In this document: in pieces, positions 27,062-35,055 of the stretch | How positions within the stretch are numbered: position 1 is the first letter of the stretch | Layout of the letters: the number at the start of each line of letters is the position of its first letter | Assembly: GCF_014202075.1 (NCBI RefSeq) | Contig: NZ_JACHFZ010000002.1 | Coordinates: forward strand, 310,001-374,000 | Length of the DNA: 64,000 nucleotides | Reading direction: 5' to 3' | Source: Brevundimonas basaltis | Lineage (GTDB): Bacteria > Pseudomonadota > Alphaproteobacteria > Caulobacterales > Caulobacteraceae | The notes under the pieces: generated by a model | Told to the model about the DNA's origin: nothing | The model's input: the letters and a program-made list of their open reading frames with translations, nothing else | Databases searched by the model: none | Translations under genes and position numbers: made by a program

Positions 27062-27519
27062 TCGAGGTCGAGATCGAGGACGCGGCCTGGACCGCCGCCC
27101 TGCCGGACGCCGCGGCGGTGGCGGAGCGGGCGGCGGCAGCGGCGCTCGGGACGGTCGAGGGCGGCGTCGTGGTGCTGCTGACGGATGACGATACGGTGCG
27201 CGAGCTCAACGCGCGGTTCCGCGACCGGGATCGGCCGACCAATGTGCTGTCGTTTCCAGCCGCCGGGATGACCATCCCGGGACAGGCGGCGCCGCTCGGC
27301 GACCTGGTGCTGGCCTATGGCGTCTGCGCGGCCGAGGCCGAGGCGCAGGGCAAGACGCTGGCCGACCATCTTGCGCATCTGACGGTGCACGGCGTGCTGC
27401 ACCTGCTGGGCCGCGACCACGAGGACGAGGCGGAGGCCGAGGCGATGGAAGCCGAGGAGCGGAGCATCCTTGCCACGCTGGGCGTCGCCGACCCATACAG
27501 GGCCGATGCTCAAGCTTGA
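27058..27519 (+). CDS. ybeY: endoribonuclease YbeY
   Basis: 153 aa from GTG 27058. The zinc site H-x3-H-x5-H is exact at H111, H115 and H121 (HGVLHLLGRDH). Upstream, RPTNVLSFP is the other conserved segment. It acts in 16S rRNA 3' maturation and ribosome quality control. It overlaps phoH by 4 bp and lnt by 14 bp. Confidence 0.95.
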   Translation: MIEVEIEDAAWTAALPDAAAVAERAAAAALGTVEGGVVVLLTDDDTVRELNARFRDRDRPTNVLSFPAAGMTIPGQAAPLGDLVLAYGVCAAEAEAQGKTLADHLAHLTVHGVLHLLGRDHEDEAEAEAMEAEERSILATLGVADPYRADAQA

Positions 27520-29101
27520 TCCCGCCTCCCGCCGCGACCGGCTGATCCTGCGCTTCGGCCGTATCGCCCTGGCGTTGGCGGCGGGTTCGGGCGCGGCCCT
27601 GGCGCATCCGCCGTTCGGCTTCCTGCCGGGCCTGCTGGGCTATGCGCTGCTGATGCTGCTGGCCGAGCGTTCGGCCACGACCCGCGGCGGCTTCTGGATG
27701 GGCTGGCTGGCCGGCTTCGCCTATTTCTTCATCAGCTGCTGGTGGGTGGCCGAGGCCTTTCTGGTCAATCCGGCGCAGGCGTGGATGGCGCCCTTCGCGG
27801 CCTCGCTGTTGCCCGTCGGCCTGGGTCTGTTCTGGGGGGCGGCGACGGCGCTGTACCGCCGCTTCGCACCGGCCGGCGTGGGCCGGGTGCTGGTCTTCGC
27901 CGCCTTCTTCTGCCTGCTCGAGTGGCTGCGCGGCCATGTGCTGACCGGTTTTCCGTGGAACCCGGCGGGGGCCAGCTGGAAGGCCGGATCGGCCGGGTCG
28001 CAGTTCGCCTCGGTGGTGGGAGTCTATGGTCTGGGACTGGTGACGGTGGCGGCGGTGGCCGCCTTCGCCCCGCTGGCGGGTCCGGGGCCGCGCAAGGCCC
28101 GGATCGGCGCCGCGGTGCTGGGCGCGCTGGCGCTGGCGGCGCTGCAGATCGGCGGGGCGGCGAGGCTGTCGGGCGCCCAGCTGTCCCTGACCGACACGGT
28201 GGTGCGCATCGTCCAGGCCGACGTGGCGCAGGAGTCGAAATGGACGCCCGAGGCCTATCGCGGCATCGTCGATCGCTATGTGAACCTGACCGCGCGGCCC
28301 GGGGCGGTGGTCCCCGACGTGGTCATCTGGCCGGAGGGGGCCCTGCCCGCTTCGTTCAACCAGGTGTTCGCCGCCGGCTCGCCCGACGCCGCCGCCATCG
28401 CGCGGGCGGTGCAGCCGGGCCAGAGCCTGATCCTCGGTCTGGGCCGGGGTGTCGCCGACGCGTCCGCGCCCGACGGCGGCCGCTATTACAACAGCCTGCT
28501 GGCCCTGACCGACGCGGGCGACGATGGTCTGCGGATCGCCGCCGTTTACGACAAATACCGGCTGGTGCCGTTCGGGGAATTCCTGCCGGCGGGCGACCTG
28601 CTGGGCGCGCTGGGCGTGCGCAGCCTGACCCACATGCCGACGGACTTCAGCGCCGGACCGCGGCCAGCGCCGATCGACATTCCCGGCTTGCCGCGGGCCC
28701 AGCCGTTGATCTGCTACGAGAGCCTCTATCCCGGCTTCACCCCGGGCGGGGCGGACCGGCCGCGCTGGATCGTCAACATCTCGAACGACGCCTGGTTCGG
28801 ACGCACCTCGGGTCCGCTGCAGCATCTCAACCTGGCCAGCTATCGCGCGGTCGAGACCGGCCTGCCGGTGGTCCGGTCGACACCGACCGGTGTTTCGGCT
28901 ATGATTGACCCATGGGGCCGGGTTGTCGGCGAGCAACGACTCGAACCCGGTGAAAGCGGGGTCATCGACGCCCGCCTGCCGGCCCCGACGGCAGCGACTG
29001 TTTACGGCCGGTTCGGCGATATCCTGTTCGGGCTCGGTCTGTTGGCGGCCTTCGTCCCCCTGACGCCGTGGCGTCGGCTCCGCCGTGGGATGCGAGGCTG
29101 A
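27506..29101 (+). CDS. lnt: apolipoprotein N-acyltransferase
   Basis: 531 aa. Six to seven membrane helices, then a periplasmic nitrilase domain with the catalytic Glu in VIWPEGALPASF, Lys in YDKYRLVPFGEFLP and Cys in ICYESLYP. It adds the third acyl chain to lipoproteins, several of which are encoded in this window. Start ATG 27506 overlaps the ybeY end; the longer frame from 27470 is less likely. Confidence 0.96.
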   Translation: MLKLDPASRRDRLILRFGRIALALAAGSGAALAHPPFGFLPGLLGYALLMLLAERSATTRGGFWMGWLAGFAYFFISCWWVAEAFLVNPAQAWMAPFAASLLPVGLGLFWGAATALYRRFAPAGVGRVLVFAAFFCLLEWLRGHVLTGFPWNPAGASWKAGSAGSQFASVVGVYGLGLVTVAAVAAFAPLAGPGPRKARIGAAVLGALALAALQIGGAARLSGAQLSLTDTVVRIVQADVAQESKWTPEAYRGIVDRYVNLTARPGAVVPDVVIWPEGALPASFNQVFAAGSPDAAAIARAVQPGQSLILGLGRGVADASAPDGGRYYNSLLALTDAGDDGLRIAAVYDKYRLVPFGEFLPAGDLLGALGVRSLTHMPTDFSAGPRPAPIDIPGLPRAQPLICYESLYPGFTPGGADRPRWIVNISNDAWFGRTSGPLQHLNLASYRAVETGLPVVRSTPTGVSAMIDPWGRVVGEQRLEPGESGVIDARLPAPTAATVYGRFGDILFGLGLLAAFVPLTPWRRLRRGMRG

Positions 29102-29262
29102 AACTTCCCCTCTTACGCGAGTTTCCCGCCAGTGGAGAGGGGTCGAAACGGCTACGCAACCACAGGTCTGTGAGAGCGCCGAAACGGGGCGTTTTTCCGT
29201 GACAGTAGAAAAAAGCGGGCGCATTCAGGACGAAAGTCAGCCACGAGAGGGCATAAGGAAAC

Positions 29263-29679
29263 ATGGCAAGAGGCAAGGGCGAGGACGGACCCCATCCCGT
29301 AGATCGGCACGTTGGCCGGCGGGTGTGCGAAAAACGACTGGCGCTCGGGTATAACCAGAGCGACCTCGGTCGGGCCTTGGGGCTGACCTTCCAGCAGATC
29401 CAGAAATACGAGAAAGGCGCGAACCGGATTTCGGCGTCGAAACTCTGGGACATCGCGCGCTTCTTCAAGGTCGACATCGGCTATTTCTTCGAGGGCCTCA
29501 GCGGCGCCCAGCTGGCCGGTATGGCCGAGGGCGGCGCGGGCTACGAGCACGAATTCCCGGCGACCCGCTACACGATCGAGATCGGCCGCCTCGCGCCGCA
29601 ACTGTCGTCCCGGCAGCAGAAGCTGGCGCTGGAGCTGATCCGCGACATGGCGGACCGCAGGGACGCCGACGAGGCCTGA
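29263..29679 (+). CDS. XRE-family regulator (138 aa)
   Basis: HTH at about 15-75 (LGYNQSDLGRALGLTFQQ, then KYEKGANRISASKLWDIA), followed by a tail with no recognised domain. It is paralogous to the regulator at 22578. In Caulobacter a similar regulator follows lnt, so this is probably the ancestral neighbour. An AAGGA ribosome site precedes ATG 29263. The 160-bp gap after lnt has a small CGCC/GGCG hairpin followed by five T residues near 29180-29197. Confidence 0.85.
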   Translation: MARGKGEDGPHPVDRHVGRRVCEKRLALGYNQSDLGRALGLTFQQIQKYEKGANRISASKLWDIARFFKVDIGYFFEGLSGAQLAGMAEGGAGYEHEFPATRYTIEIGRLAPQLSSRQQKLALELIRDMADRRDADEA

Positions 29680-29694
29680 CCCCGTCGGCCCTGA

Positions 29695-30207
29695 CTAGTC
29701 CGCCGACGGTCGACGCCGCCCGAAATCGGGCGCGGCCGCCTTCTGCTCGGCCCAATAGGCGGCGCCGTCGCGCGGCTTGAACATGGTTTTGGCAATCCCT
29801 TCGCGCGACACCACGGCGAAGGTGTTGGTCGAGGCCTGATACAGCAGGACATCGCCGTTGGGCCGCTCGACCCGTTCGGTTCCGGACGGCGGCCGGGTCG
29901 TGAAGGCCTGAACTTTGGCCAGATAATCCCCGGGTGTCGTGGCGCCGAAGTCGGCTCCGTTGCGTTCGAACAGCCGCGCCGTCTTGGCGTCGACCGTTTC
30001 GCGCCGGTTGGCGGTGAGGACCGGCTTGGCTGTCTCGGGCGCCGCCTCAGACGCCTTGGCCGATCCCGCTGCGGAGATCAGGACCGCCTCCGCCCCGTCC
30101 GCCGTCCGGTCCCGCGTCTCGACCGCCGAGCCGCCGTTGCCGCACGCCGCCAGTCCCAACAGCGCCAGTCCTGTCGTCGCGCCCTTCCATTCGCGCCGGC
30201 CGATCAT
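29695..30207 (-). CDS. lipoprotein with CdiA_C-like (toxin-type) C-terminal domain
   Basis: 170 aa from ATG 30207, with a GGAGGG ribosome site. Lipobox LLGLAAC gives a lipoprotein. The C-terminal 90 residues (LFERNGADFGATTPGDYLAK, then RPNGDVLLYQASTNTFAVVS and KTMFKPRDGAAYW) resemble the nuclease-type domain found at the end of CdiA/FHA polymorphic toxins. In toxins I recall, this region starts HF-x-KHG; here it reads LFERNG, so both histidines are absent and activity is doubtful. The role is unknown. The gene is divergent to the transposon inserted upstream of it. Confidence 0.6.
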   Translation of the reverse strand: MIGRREWKGATTGLALLGLAACGNGGSAVETRDRTADGAEAVLISAAGSAKASEAAPETAKPVLTANRRETVDAKTARLFERNGADFGATTPGDYLAKVQAFTTRPPSGTERVERPNGDVLLYQASTNTFAVVSREGIAKTMFKPRDGAAYWAEQKAAAPDFGRRRPSAD

Positions 30208-30246
30208 CACAACCCTCCGTGGTTCCAAACCCGCCGGACTCCATAA

Positions 30247-30254
30247 CGTTGTTA
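30247..30254. repeat. target-site duplication, left copy
   Basis: CGTTGTTA, identical to 33234-33241 on the other side of the transposon. Eight bp is the duplication length known for IS1595-family elements. Confidence 0.9.
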
Positions 30255-30296
30255 GGGATGTATCCCCTTGCGACATGTAGAGGAGATATGTGATAT
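30255..30296 (+). repeat. left terminal inverted repeat
   Basis: Reads GGGATGTATCCCCT, three unmatched bases, GACATGTA, a variable 5 bases, GATATG-T-GATAT. It matches the right end in reverse complement with one indel. Confidence 0.88.
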
Positions 30297-30305
30297 GGCT
30301 GGCTT

Positions 30306-31169
30306 ATGGACCGGCCAAGCTACTTCCTCGAACTCCTTCGAGAGGCGTCCAGCGCGACGTGGCGCGCCGTGATCGCGCACTCGTGGCAGCAACTCGCGAT
30401 CAAGGCGCTGACTACAGCGGTCCTCTTGCTCGCGCTCGCTTTCTACACTCAGCAGACCGCTGGCGCTGACGGTTCGCTCTTTAGCGACGAGGTCACGCTC
30501 GTATTTTTGGCGCTCGCTGCCTCTGGGCTCATCGTCCTGGGGGTGTTTTTCCTACAGCTGCTCGTGATTGCCCCCTATCAGCTGTGGAGGGCAGAGCGTC
30601 GGCGCTTCGACCTGTACAAACAGGAGGAGGCCATACGGGCCGACAGTGTAAGGGGAGAGGCGGAGTCACTGATTGCGCAAATGCGCAGCGAACACGCGGG
30701 ATTTCAGAAATACTACGAGCAGCCACTTTTGCTTCACAAGGCCCAGCGCGTAACCAATGAGGCCAATGAACTAGAGCGCTATGTCGATCTTGCAATGCGT
30801 ACGCATGGCGAGAACCAAATGCTCTTCAAGATGAACTACACTCAAGAGCGGCAAGCCACCCACGCCCAATACATTCTGCCCAAAATTACACCCTATTCGC
30901 CTGTGCCCAATCTTCGTTTGATCGGACCAGTGCCCGCCCCGCCAGATATCGTCAAACACGAGCCTATTCTGCGCCATAACCCCGGCGGAAGTGGAAGCGG
31001 GGTCGTCTATCTCCCCGGTGCTAACGAGGAGTTTGTGTTAAAGATGGAGGCGGAGTTCAAAAAGGGTGATCGTTGGATGGCAGAGATGCGCGCTATGATC
31101 GTCAAGGCAAGAGCGTGGGCCGAGGACCTAAACGGGATGATTGACAGCGGGATGGCCCGCAATGCCTGA
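30306..31169 (+). CDS. transposon passenger: two-helix membrane protein of unknown function
   Basis: 287 aa, not recognised. Two membrane segments lie near residues 30-47 and 65-90 (LTTAVLLLALAFYTQQ; FLALAASGLIVLGVFFLQLL). A long charged cytoplasmic part with a likely coiled coil (RRFDLYKQEEAIRADSVRGE) follows, then a Pro-rich stretch near 195-215 and a helical end. The gene starts 10 bp after the left inverted repeat, so its promoter must lie in or near the transposon end. The AGGAG at 30281 is rather far from the ATG. It overlaps the next small gene by 8 bp. Confidence 0.7.
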   Translation: MDRPSYFLELLREASSATWRAVIAHSWQQLAIKALTTAVLLLALAFYTQQTAGADGSLFSDEVTLVFLALAASGLIVLGVFFLQLLVIAPYQLWRAERRRFDLYKQEEAIRADSVRGEAESLIAQMRSEHAGFQKYYEQPLLLHKAQRVTNEANELERYVDLAMRTHGENQMLFKMNYTQERQATHAQYILPKITPYSPVPNLRLIGPVPAPPDIVKHEPILRHNPGGSGSGVVYLPGANEEFVLKMEAEFKKGDRWMAEMRAMIVKARAWAEDLNGMIDSGMARNA

Positions 31170-31296
31170 GCACAACGACACACAACGCTTCGACCGTCTG
31201 CTAGACGCGATGGTCAACAAGCCGCCGCTAGAGAAGGTCCAGCCTCACGACGAGCAGATGGATGACGACGACAAGCGCGAGGACGACGAGGGCTAG
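31162..31296 (+). CDS. transposon passenger: 44-aa acidic protein
   Basis: ATG 31162 overlaps the end of the membrane-protein gene. The product begins MPEHNDTQRFDRLLDAMVNK and ends in an Asp/Glu-rich tail (DEQMDDDDKREDDEG). It has no hydrophobic segment. The TAG stop (31294-31296) overlaps the opposite-strand stop of the putative toxin through the palindrome CTAG. The function is unknown; it could bind and modulate its membrane neighbour. Confidence 0.55.
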   Translation: MPEHNDTQRFDRLLDAMVNKPPLEKVQPHDEQMDDDDKREDDEG

Positions 31297-31802
31297 TCCA
31301 CGTCCACCGGGTAAACCTCATGCTCCGGGTCATGCCAAAGCACGTTGAAGGTCGAAACCACTCTGAAGCCCCAGAGGCGCGGCTTCCCGCCCAGCCGAAA
31401 CCGGAAGATGGATTCCTCGCTCCGGGATAGCTCCGCCAGCCTAGCTTGAGCTTCGTTGGCGATTTGCGACGTGTCCATTGAGTGGTGCATCTTGTGGCCG
31501 CTGCTGGTTGTGAACGTGTCGATCTCCGCCCACGTCAGCGCGGCGAACTCGCCCAGCTTCGGTTCAATCTCGTTGGCCCAACACTCCTCGGACCACTGCC
31601 TCGGCGTTCCCGAGGCCCAAGCGCCATCGCAATCCGCCTGATCGACGGTCCACGTCATCTGCATGTGGAAAATGGATCCCGGGTCCGCGCCGAACCTGAC
31701 GGTCTTTTCCTCTACCGGGCGCTCGCGTAGCCGAGCCGACTTCTCCGCCGCTTTAAGCTTCCGCTGCGCCTCGCGCTCAAGCCGCGCCTGCCGCCTGCTC
31801 AT
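31293..31802 (-). CDS. putative toxin partner of the Panacea-type antitoxin
   Basis: 169 aa from ATG 31802. A basic, coiled N-terminus (MSRRQARLEREAQRKLKAAE) precedes a compact domain that ends FRFRLGGKPRLWGFRVVSTF and LWHDPEHEVYPVD. I recall similar 'WG-x-R ... LWWDPEH-x-V' endings in uncharacterised TA-associated proteins, but assign no catalytic activity. The start overlaps the antitoxin gene by 26 bp, the order (antitoxin first) usual for Panacea pairs. A longer frame from a TTG at 31841 is less likely. Toxicity is inferred from context. Confidence 0.65.
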   Translation of the reverse strand: MSRRQARLEREAQRKLKAAEKSARLRERPVEEKTVRFGADPGSIFHMQMTWTVDQADCDGAWASGTPRQWSEECWANEIEPKLGEFAALTWAEIDTFTTSSGHKMHHSMDTSQIANEAQARLAELSRSEESIFRFRLGGKPRLWGFRVVSTFNVLWHDPEHEVYPVDVD

Positions 31803-32220
31803 TTGGGCCGAGAGAGGAGTAGAACTCTGACATGATCTCAAGGCTAATGGGCGAGCTTTGGCCCCGGGCGAAGGCTTCTTGCCACGGCGCTTCCATGTGG
31901 GTCAGGTCACTCAGCCATTGGGCGTCTTTGTCCCCATACGCCGCCAGAACCCTATCGACCGTCTCTTGTTGGGCGGCAGACAGGTTCCCCGCCGTCCCGC
32001 CGGGAACGCGGTCGACCCGGAATTGGCCCCGGGTGCTCTCCCAGAGATCGCGCACGACGGGTCCATTCCGCCAAGCCTCGATAGGCTCGGGGAAGACTAC
32101 GTTGTCATCCCAGACGATGCTCCACGCTTGGCTGTAATAGACAAGCTTTTGGAGCTTCATCGCAGTCATGCCGCCGCGACGTTCCAGAATGTGCTGTGCG
32201 ACATCGCGCGCACTGGGCAT
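31777..32220 (-). CDS. Panacea/DUF4065 (SocA-like) antitoxin
   Basis: 147 aa. The DUF4065 signature is clear: ARDVAQHILERRGGMTAMKL, QKLVYYSQAWSIVW, then IEAWRNGPVVRDLW. This domain neutralises many unrelated toxins and includes SocA of Caulobacter, a ClpXP adaptor for SocB. A sigma-70-like promoter lies upstream (32246-32273). The overlapping downstream gene is therefore the likely toxin. Inside the transposon this pair may act as an addiction module. Confidence 0.88.
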   Translation of the reverse strand: MPSARDVAQHILERRGGMTAMKLQKLVYYSQAWSIVWDDNVVFPEPIEAWRNGPVVRDLWESTRGQFRVDRVPGGTAGNLSAAQQETVDRVLAAYGDKDAQWLSDLTHMEAPWQEAFARGQSSPISLEIMSEFYSSLGPNEQAAGAA

Positions 32221-32245
32221 ACCTTCGGCCTCCTATTGGCGGCGC

Positions 32246-32273
32246 ATTATGGCTGAATATAAAGAAAATTCAA
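32246..32273 (-). promoter_or_regulatory. predicted promoter of the antitoxin-toxin pair
   Basis: On the minus strand, TTGAAT (32268-32273), a 16-bp spacer, then CATAAT (32246-32251), about 25 bp before the antitoxin ATG. The segment is markedly AT-rich against its surroundings. Confidence 0.6.
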
Positions 32274-32301
32274 GAAGAAAGGCGCGAATCAAAACAACGC
32301 T

Positions 32302-33183
32302 TTATGCACCGCGCGGGAACGACAGCAGCAGCAGATCGAACATCATGTGGGGGTGCTTCCGCAGGTTATAGCGGAACTCGAACTCGCTCAGATACGATTG
32401 CAGGTGCTTCTGCGAGACGCTGATATACGTCCCGTTGATGCCGCGCTTAAGCAGAGCCCAGTAGCCCTCAATGGTGTTGGTTTCGGCGCTGTAGGAGCCC
32501 CGACGCTGCTTAACCTCTGTGTGGCTGTAGCCCATGGTGGACAGCCCGCCGAAGCTAACGTCGGCATCGGATGAAACCCGCGAACCTGGCTTGATCGCAG
32601 CCCGGACAACCCGGCTCACTTGGCCGCTGTTACGGGCCGGGATGTGGCGGGTGATGATGTCGCCGCCGCGCTCGACCATACCCATGACGATGGCCTTGTT
32701 ACGGAAGGCGTTGGCCTTCGTCGTCTCGCCGCCGATGAAGGCGTGGTCAACCTCGACAGGTTGACCGTCCGCACCGCCCAGAGCGTCGTCGCCGTCCACA
32801 TAGCCCATGTATTTGCGGATCAGATTGCACATGCGCCAAGCCGTCTTGTAGGTCACGCCGATCTCGCGCTGGACCCGCTTCGCAGCCACCCCGTTCCGGG
32901 TGCTGGTGAACAGGAACATCACATAGAACCAGTCGCGCAGGCTGGTCCGGGTGCCATGGAACGGCGTCCCGGCGGTCGGATAGACCTGATAGCCGCAATG
33001 CTCGCACTCGTAGGAGCGGCGCGCCTTCACCCGGTAATAGCGGGCCTCCCGCTCGCACTTGGCGCAGGTGTGTTTGGCCCCGTAGCGAACCAGCTTCAGG
33101 TGTTCGAGGCAGCTATCCTCAGTGGGGAACCGCGCCTGAAACTGGCGGAGGGTCGGGCCTTTCGGGGTCGGGGTCTTTTCCAT
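32302..33183 (-). CDS. IS1595-family (ISXO2-like) transposase
   Basis: 293 aa. N-terminal zinc ribbon with CAKC and CEHC pairs (about 40-62), then the catalytic DDE-type core: VEVDHAFIGG, VSSDADVSFGG and NTIEGYWALLKRGINGTY. The end HLQSYLSEFEFRYNLRK is the family hallmark. Length is normal and there is no stop or frameshift, so it may be active. The start codon lies 8 bp inside the right inverted repeat, so its transcription signals overlap the transposon end. Confidence 0.94.
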   Translation of the reverse strand: MEKTPTPKGPTLRQFQARFPTEDSCLEHLKLVRYGAKHTCAKCEREARYYRVKARRSYECEHCGYQVYPTAGTPFHGTRTSLRDWFYVMFLFTSTRNGVAAKRVQREIGVTYKTAWRMCNLIRKYMGYVDGDDALGGADGQPVEVDHAFIGGETTKANAFRNKAIVMGMVERGGDIITRHIPARNSGQVSRVVRAAIKPGSRVSSDADVSFGGLSTMGYSHTEVKQRRGSYSAETNTIEGYWALLKRGINGTYISVSQKHLQSYLSEFEFRYNLRKHPHMMFDLLLLSFPRGA

Positions 33184-33190
33184 GTCCCGA

Positions 33191-33233
33191 ATATCCCATA
33201 TCCGGGCTTACATGTCTAGAGGGGATACACCCC
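33191..33233 (-). repeat. right terminal inverted repeat
   Basis: On the minus strand reads GGGGTGTATCCCCT, three unmatched bases, GACATGTA, a variable 6 bases, GATATG-G-GATAT, mirroring 30255-30296. Confidence 0.88.
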
Positions 33234-33241
33234 CGTTGTTA
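33234..33241. repeat. target-site duplication, right copy
   Basis: CGTTGTTA, identical to the left copy. Removing the transposon and one copy restores the palindrome CATAAC-GTT-GTTATG. Confidence 0.9.
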
Positions 33242-33314
33242 TGCTGTTCTTGCAATGTTCTTGGAGAGTGTCGCCTCACTCGACGGCGAGGGGCCGGGTC
33301 GCTAGATCAACGGC

Positions 33315-34556
33315 ATGACCCAGGCGTCGCTGTCCGGACGGAAGATCCTGTTGATCGTCGGCGGCGGCATCGCCGCCTACAAGGCGTTGGAGCTGGTGCG
33401 TCTGCTCAAGAAGGCGGGCGCCGAGGTGCGCACGGTGCTGACCGCCGCTGGCGCCGAGTTCGTCACCCCGATGTCGCTGGCGGCCCTGACTGGCCAGCCG
33501 GTGCGGCAGGATCTGTTCCTGCCCGACGACGAGACGGCCATGGGCCATATCGAACTGTCGCGCTGGGCCGATCTGGTCGTGGTCGCGCCGGCCACGGCGG
33601 GACTGATCGCCAAGGCGGCCAACGGCCTGGCCGACGACCTCGCCTCGACCACCCTGCTGGCGACCGACAAGCGAGTGTTGCTGGCCCCGGCGATGAATGT
33701 GCGGATGTGGCGGCACCCGGCGGTGCAGGCCAATGTCGAACGGCTGCAGGGCTTCGACGGCTTTCACGGCGCGGCCCTGGTCGGGCCGGACGAGGGCGAG
33801 ATGGCCTGCGGCGAATTCGGACCCGGGCGGATGGCGGAGCCGACGGCGATTCTCGAGGCCATCGAGGGGCTGCTGGCGGGGCCTGCCAATGCTTCGGAGC
33901 CGGGCCGGCCGCTGGCGGGGCGGCACGCGGTGGTGACGGCGGGTCCGACGTTCGAGCCGATCGATCCGGTGCGCGGCCTGACCAACCGCTCCAGCGGCAA
34001 ACAGGGTTACGCCGTCGCCGGGGCGCTGGCGGCGCTGGGCGCGCGGGTGACGCTGGTCTCCGGGCCGGTGGCGATCGCGGCCCCGGCGGGCGTCGAGCGG
34101 GTCTGGGCCGAGACGGCGCGGGAGATGCAGGCGGCGGTGGACAAGGCCCTGCCCGCCGACATCGCCGTGATGAGCGCCGCGGTGGCCGACTGGCGCGTCG
34201 ACGGCGTGGCCTCGGGCAAGATCAAGAAGGCCCCCGGCGGGCCGCCGTCGCTGAGCCTGATCGAGAACCCGGACATCCTCGCCGGGGTGTCGGCGGCGGG
34301 GAAGACGCGGCCGAGCCTGGTCGTCGGCTTTGCGGCCGAGACCACGGACCTGGAGGCCAACGCCCGGGCCAAGCTGTCGCGCAAGGGCTGCGACTGGATC
34401 GTCGGCAACGACGTGTCCGAGGCGGTGTTCGGGGCCGACGCCAATACGGTGACCCTGTTCACGAGGGACGGGGCGGCCGAGAGCTGGCCGCGCCAGTCGA
34501 AGGCGGAGGTGGCGAGGAAGCTGGCCGCCCGCATCGCCGATCATTTCAGGACCTGA
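33315..34556 (+). CDS. coaBC: bifunctional phosphopantothenoylcysteine decarboxylase / synthetase CoaBC
   Basis: 413 aa. The N-terminal flavin CoaC domain ([40 protein letters not shown], active Cys in [13 protein letters not shown]) is fused to CoaB ([35 protein letters not shown]). Two steps of CoA synthesis. The transposon sits about 75 bp upstream of its start and may have changed its promoter. Confidence 0.96.
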   Translation: MTQASLSGRKILLIVGGGIAAYKALELVRLLKKAGAEVRTVLTAAGAEFVTPMSLAALTGQPVRQDLFLPDDETAMGHIELSRWADLVVVAPATAGLIAKAANGLADDLASTTLLATDKRVLLAPAMNVRMWRHPAVQANVERLQGFDGFHGAALVGPDEGEMACGEFGPGRMAEPTAILEAIEGLLAGPANASEPGRPLAGRHAVVTAGPTFEPIDPVRGLTNRSSGKQGYAVAGALAALGARVTLVSGPVAIAAPAGVERVWAETAREMQAAVDKALPADIAVMSAAVADWRVDGVASGKIKKAPGGPPSLSLIENPDILAGVSAAGKTRPSLVVGFAAETTDLEANARAKLSRKGCDWIVGNDVSEAVFGADANTVTLFTRDGAAESWPRQSKAEVARKLAARIADHFRT

Positions 34557-34569
34557 GGAAAGCCCGCCC

Positions 34570-35019
34570 ATGACGACCGTTCGCGTCGAACGCCTTCCGC
34601 ACGCCGAAGGCCTGCCCCTGCCGGTCTATGAGACATCCGGTTCCGCCGGCATGGATCTGCGGGCGGCGGTGGCGGAGGACGCGCCGGTCGCCCTCGCACC
34701 CGGCGCCCGGGCGCTTGTTCCCACGGGGCTGAAGATCGCGCTGGAGCCCGGTTTCGAGGCGCAGGTGCGGCCGCGCTCCGGGCTGGCGCTGAAGCACGGG
34801 ATCACGTGTCTCAACTCGCCGGGGACGATCGACAGCGACTATCGCGGCGAGGTCGGGGTCATCCTGATCAACCACGGCCATGAGCCGTTCGTGATCCGGC
34901 GCGGCGAACGCATCGCCCAGATGGTCATCGCCCCCTACGCCCAGGCCGCGATGACGGAAGTCGGAGCGCTGGACGAGACCGCGCGCGGCGCCGGCGGCTT
35001 CGGCTCGACGGGGCGGTAG
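34570..35019 (+). CDS. dut: deoxyuridine 5'-triphosphate nucleotidohydrolase
   Basis: 149 aa trimeric dUTPase. All five motifs are visible: [43 protein letters not shown] and the C-terminal GGFGSTGR. It removes dUTP and supplies dUMP. It begins 13 bp after coaBC, an order (coaBC-dut) common in bacteria. Confidence 0.97.
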   Translation: MTTVRVERLPHAEGLPLPVYETSGSAGMDLRAAVAEDAPVALAPGARALVPTGLKIALEPGFEAQVRPRSGLALKHGITCLNSPGTIDSDYRGEVGVILINHGHEPFVIRRGERIAQMVIAPYAQAAMTEVGALDETARGAGGFGSTGR

Positions 35020-35020
35020 G

Positions 35021-35045
35021 CAGTCCTCCCCGCCGGGGGGAATGG
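35021..35045. repeat. short GC-rich palindrome, fragment of the intergenic repeat family
   Basis: AGTCCTCCCCGCCGGGGGGA between dut and dapB, matching the left end of the copies at 37186 and 41501. It may serve as a bidirectional terminator between these convergent genes. Confidence 0.45.
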
Positions 35046-35055
35046 CGGCGGCGCG

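Larger units (their letters stand above)
30255..33233. mobile_element. IS1595-type transposon with passenger genes (2,979 bp)
   Basis: Bounded by imperfect terminal inverted repeats of about 42 bp (30255-30296 and 33191-33233) and by 8-bp direct repeats CGTTGTTA. It holds an IS1595/ISXO2-type transposase at the right end, a DUF4065 antitoxin-like gene and overlapping putative toxin on the same strand, and two convergent plus-strand genes. Base composition is visibly less GC-rich than the flanks. It splits the divergent gap between the lipoprotein gene and coaBC. Intact ends and intact transposase suggest recent insertion. Confidence 0.92.

Noticed and set aside
29101..29262. A SAM-type riboswitch after lnt, where metK might be expected from Caulobacter synteny
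   Set aside because: metK is not present here and the 160-bp gap shows only a small hairpin, with no riboswitch-like conserved core.
30295..30372. An upstream ATG in the transposon left end as a start for a passenger gene
   Set aside because: It is out of frame with the membrane-protein gene and stops after 25 codons.
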